From Acanthaster planci (taxonomy: Eukaryota; Echinodermata; Asteroidea; Valvatida; Acanthasteridae): DNA of 32,001 nucleotides. The stretch covers positions 638,268-670,268 of the forward strand of contig NW_019091495.1 in the NCBI RefSeq assembly GCF_001949145.1, read 5' to 3'. The notes under the pieces were generated by a model. The model was not told where the DNA came from. It saw only the letters and a program-made list of their open reading frames with translations, and ran no database searches. This document shows, piece by piece, positions 31,746-32,001 of the stretch. The position numbers were made by a program, and so were the translations under genes. Each line of letters opens with the position of its first letter. Within the stretch, counting starts at the first letter, position 1.

Positions 31746-32001
31746 GTAAATGTATTCAACATTTCCTGCGTTCCTGGTTTGATATTGCCACCGATCTCCA
31801 AGTCTGGGTAGTGTACTAGCTGTTCTGGGCTTTACAGATGAGTGAAGCCACGCATCGGCTCCTGATCTTTTCATTGAAATATGTGGAGGGAACCAGTCAC
31901 AACCTCTCCTATCATTGAGAACACAATCGTGTTCATGGAGTGGCAGTATGGACTTACTTCTAACTGCCAATCATCTATCCAGAATATGTTAAATGGAGAT
32001 T

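Noticed and set aside
31394-31801. 135-codon minus-strand ORF
   Set aside because: It is antisense to POR exon 9 and intron 8 and has no recognisable domain.

Overview
This is nuclear DNA from an animal, from a draft assembly with one 531-base N gap (17914-18444). Coding sequence is split into short exons with GT-AG introns. The noncoding DNA is AT-rich and full of TACATG/GTACAT simple sequence, non-LTR retrotransposon remnants, tRNA-derived SINEs and short TIR transposons. The protein sequences and repeat style fit an invertebrate deuterostome (echinoderm, hemichordate or amphioxus). I cannot settle which from the sequence alone.

Two conserved protein-coding genes are present, divergently arranged, and both run off the window. 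On the minus strand, 1214-7530 carries the first seven coding exons (about 322 of an expected ~530 residues) of the zeta subunit of the cytosolic chaperonin TRiC/CCT (CCT6). Its remaining exons lie left of base 1. On the plus strand, 22176-31745 carries the first nine coding exons (about 351 of an expected ~680 residues) of NADPH-cytochrome P450 reductase (POR): the membrane anchor, the FMN-binding flavodoxin domain and the start of the FAD/connecting domain. The FAD and NADPH domains lie right of the window. Exon ends were set by reading frame, splice consensus and family alignment; all junction phases agree.

The 14.6 kb between the two start codons (7531-22175) holds no recognisable gene. 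It contains the CCT6 promoter side with a perfect three-unit heat-shock element (7626-7638), a frameshifted LINE remnant (~7985-9411), a paired inverted repeat (12203-12569), a Tc1/mariner-type nonautonomous element (12837-13266), a 29-bp minisatellite (15328-15428), TACATG-type arrays and a minus-strand SINE (~20357-20707). CCT6 intron 1 contains a large foldback structure centred near a telomere-like hairpin. POR introns 5 and 8 carry related piggyBac-like MITEs in opposite orientation on either side of exons 6-8, and intron 5 also has a decayed Rex1/CR1-like reverse transcriptase fragment.

The genes are functionally unrelated (cytosolic protein folding; ER electron transfer to P450s). I found no novel multi-gene system. 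The most interesting items are regulatory and structural: the heat-shock element at CCT6, the telomere-like foldback, and the inverted MITE pair bracketing POR exons.
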